DNA of 6,754 nt, taken from Porphyromonadaceae bacterium UBA3318. Lineage in GTDB: Bacteria; Bacteroidota; Bacteroidia; Bacteroidales; Muribaculaceae. The stretch spans positions 1-6,754 of the forward strand of contig DESI01000038.1 of the NCBI GenBank assembly GCA_002361235.1, written 5' to 3'. The position numbers and the translations under genes were made by a program. Of the stretch, positions 5,738 through 6,754 are shown piece by piece (position 1 is the first letter of the stretch; each line of letters starts with the position of its first letter). The notes under the pieces are model-generated. The model saw nothing but the letters and a program-made list of their open reading frames with translations. It had not been told where the DNA came from and ran no database searches.

Positions 5738-5768
5738 TTTGGTAGTAAGGGAAAATACACTAATTTTG
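5738..5768 (+). promoter_or_regulatory. Promoter of the DUF5106 lipoprotein gene
   Basis: TTTG at 5738-5741 and TAATTTTG at 5761-5768 are separated by 19 bases, an almost perfect Bacteroidetes -33/-7 pair (TTTG, TAnnTTTG). Transcription would begin near 5775, 18 bases before the ATG at 5793. This decides the start of the gene, because a longer frame beginning with TTG at 5739 would start inside the -33 box. The rest of the divergent gap holds two AT palindromes (5677-5686 and 5687-5706). Confidence 0.8.
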
Positions 5769-5792
5769 CATTCCGAGACCATCGACTCATAT

Positions 5793-6716
5793 ATGAAGGC
5801 AATTTCAATACGATTCAAGGGCATTATCGGCGCTGCTGTGATTCCGGCGGCGGCCGTATTGCTGACTGCGGCCGTATTGCTGACCGCATCCTGCACGGGT
5901 GTGCGTTCAGGCGACAAACGTACACACGCCGACGCCAGGCAGGCGCCGGCGGCCGCGAGTCAGCGCATCGCACACGCGGCCCGCCATTTCTGGGATTCCG
6001 TCGATTTCTCCGACCGCTCGCTTATGGCCGACACGGCTTTCATGGAACAGAATTTCGCCAACTACATCGCCATGCTTTCGGCTTTGCCCGGCGATTCGTC
6101 AAGGCCGGTGATGGCCCGCTTTGTCGAACAGGCTTCCGCAGACACCCGGGCCACCGACTTGATCGCGGGCATGGCTGCGAAATATCTGTACGATTACAAT
6201 TCGCCCATGCACGACGAGGATCTGTTCATTGCCTTTGCCGAAACGTTCGTAGCCTCGCCGGCTATCCCGGACATCGCCAAGACACGCACCGGGTATCTGC
6301 TCGACCTGTCGCTGATGAACCGTCCCGGCGCGAAAGCCAACGATTTTGAATACATATCTACCGACGGCAACCGGCACCATCTGACCGAGCCCTCGGAACG
6401 CGAGACACTGCTTATGTTCTTCGACATCGACTGCGAAGTATGCGCCGATGTCCTGGACGACATGAAAGCCTCAGCTGACCTGAAAACCCGGATTGACAGC
6501 GGCAAGCTACGCGTGCTTGCCATCTACGTCTCGGCCGCCGACAATGACAACGCCGCCGACAACATGCGGTGGCGCAGTTACGCGGCCGAAAAAATCCCGC
6601 GATATTGGGATGCAGGCAGGCCGGTCGGAGACATCCACGACATTTACGACCTGCGCGTTCTGCCGGTCAGTTATCTTCTCTCCCCCTCCGGCACCGTCCT
6701 CCAGAAGGACCTCTGA
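5793..6716 (+). CDS. DUF5106 / thioredoxin-fold lipoprotein
   Basis: The protein has 307 residues from the ATG at 5793, the first start downstream of the mapped promoter. It begins with a basic stretch and a long hydrophobic core ending LLTASC; Cys34 is the probable lipidation site, although the lipobox is not perfect (T rather than L at -3). Residues about 55-170 resemble DUF5106 (RIAHAARHFWDSVDFSDRSLM..., FVEQAS, YLYDYNSPMHDEDLFIAF). Residues from about 184 form a thioredoxin-like domain with C214-E-V-C217 in FFDIDCEVC and a probable cis-proline P291 in RVLPVSYLL. This suggests a membrane-anchored thiol-disulfide protein of the cell envelope, but redox activity is inferred from CxxC alone. 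The chain stops six residues after TVLQ-type strand sequence (LSPSGTVLQKDL), so the last helix usual in thioredoxin folds seems short or absent. It is divergent from the GH97 gene and single in the window. Confidence 0.9.
   Translation: MKAISIRFKGIIGAAVIPAAAVLLTAAVLLTASCTGVRSGDKRTHADARQAPAAASQRIAHAARHFWDSVDFSDRSLMADTAFMEQNFANYIAMLSALPGDSSRPVMARFVEQASADTRATDLIAGMAAKYLYDYNSPMHDEDLFIAFAETFVASPAIPDIAKTRTGYLLDLSLMNRPGAKANDFEYISTDGNRHHLTEPSERETLLMFFDIDCEVCADVLDDMKASADLKTRIDSGKLRVLAIYVSAADNDNAADNMRWRSYAAEKIPRYWDAGRPVGDIHDIYDLRVLPVSYLLSPSGTVLQKDL
5850..5885 (+). repeat. 18-base tandem duplication in the signal peptide
   Basis: The unit GCGGCCGTATTGCTGAC plus one base occurs twice in direct succession (5850-5867 and 5868-5885), differing only in the last base (T, then C). 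It stays in frame and encodes AAVLLT twice in the hydrophobic core of the signal peptide, just before Cys34. It looks like a recent duplication by slippage. Confidence 0.9.
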
Positions 6717-6754
6717 GCCCTTAAAGACCTTTGAGGCTGTGTCGTAATTAAGGT

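Noticed and set aside
5739..5792. Upstream TTG start for the lipoprotein
   Set aside because: It begins inside the -33 box and would put 18 polar residues before a normal signal peptide.
5606..6349. Plus frame overlapping the promoter gap and the lipoprotein
   Set aside because: It starts upstream of the mapped promoter and lies out of frame with the well-supported lipoprotein; its second half is Arg-rich shadow.

Overview
The window looks like the chromosome of a gut-type Bacteroidales bacterium (Bacteroides/Muribaculaceae-like; the genus cannot be fixed from the sequence). Three things point there: -7 boxes of the Bacteroidetes form TAnnTTTG before several genes, protein families largely confined to Bacteroidota (DUF4252, DUF5106, a SusB-type GH97), and start codons mostly without Shine-Dalgarno sequences.

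Left part (1-374): an AT-rich leader with a promoter at about 149, then a tRNA-Arg(CCG) at 223-294. A strong 12-bp hairpin with a T tract at 302-340 follows. It can end both the tRNA transcript and the operon converging from the right.

Centre-left (374-2900, minus strand): a four-gene operon. In order of transcription it encodes an ECF sigma factor, a single-pass membrane protein that is probably its regulator (anti-sigma-like), a secreted DUF4252 protein, and a second secreted protein that joins an uncharacterised N-terminal beta domain to a DUF4252 domain. The first three genes overlap by ATGA and the fourth starts 11 bases on. An ECF-type promoter (GTAAC, 17 bases, GTCTTAT) lies just before the sigma gene and suggests autoregulation. 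The likely logic is that the membrane protein holds the sigma factor until an envelope signal arrives, after which the operon makes more sigma factor and two exported DUF4252 proteins whose job is unknown.

Middle (2900-3430): about 530 bases with no credible gene, packed with repeats. These are two copies of a 30-base GC-rich repeat (a third, inverted partial copy sits at the far end of the sigma operon), a triple 8-base tandem repeat, and a roughly 265-base imperfect palindrome with 38-base arms. A rho-independent terminator for the next gene ends the region.

Right part (3431-6716): a minus-strand gene for a complete periplasmic SusB-type inverting alpha-glucosidase (GH97), and, divergent from it, a plus-strand gene for a DUF5106/thioredoxin-fold lipoprotein. 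The 244-base gap between them holds a recognisable Bacteroidetes promoter for each gene. The last 38 bases hold no gene; a GAGGCTGTGTC motif there may be the start of an insertion sequence, but this is weak.
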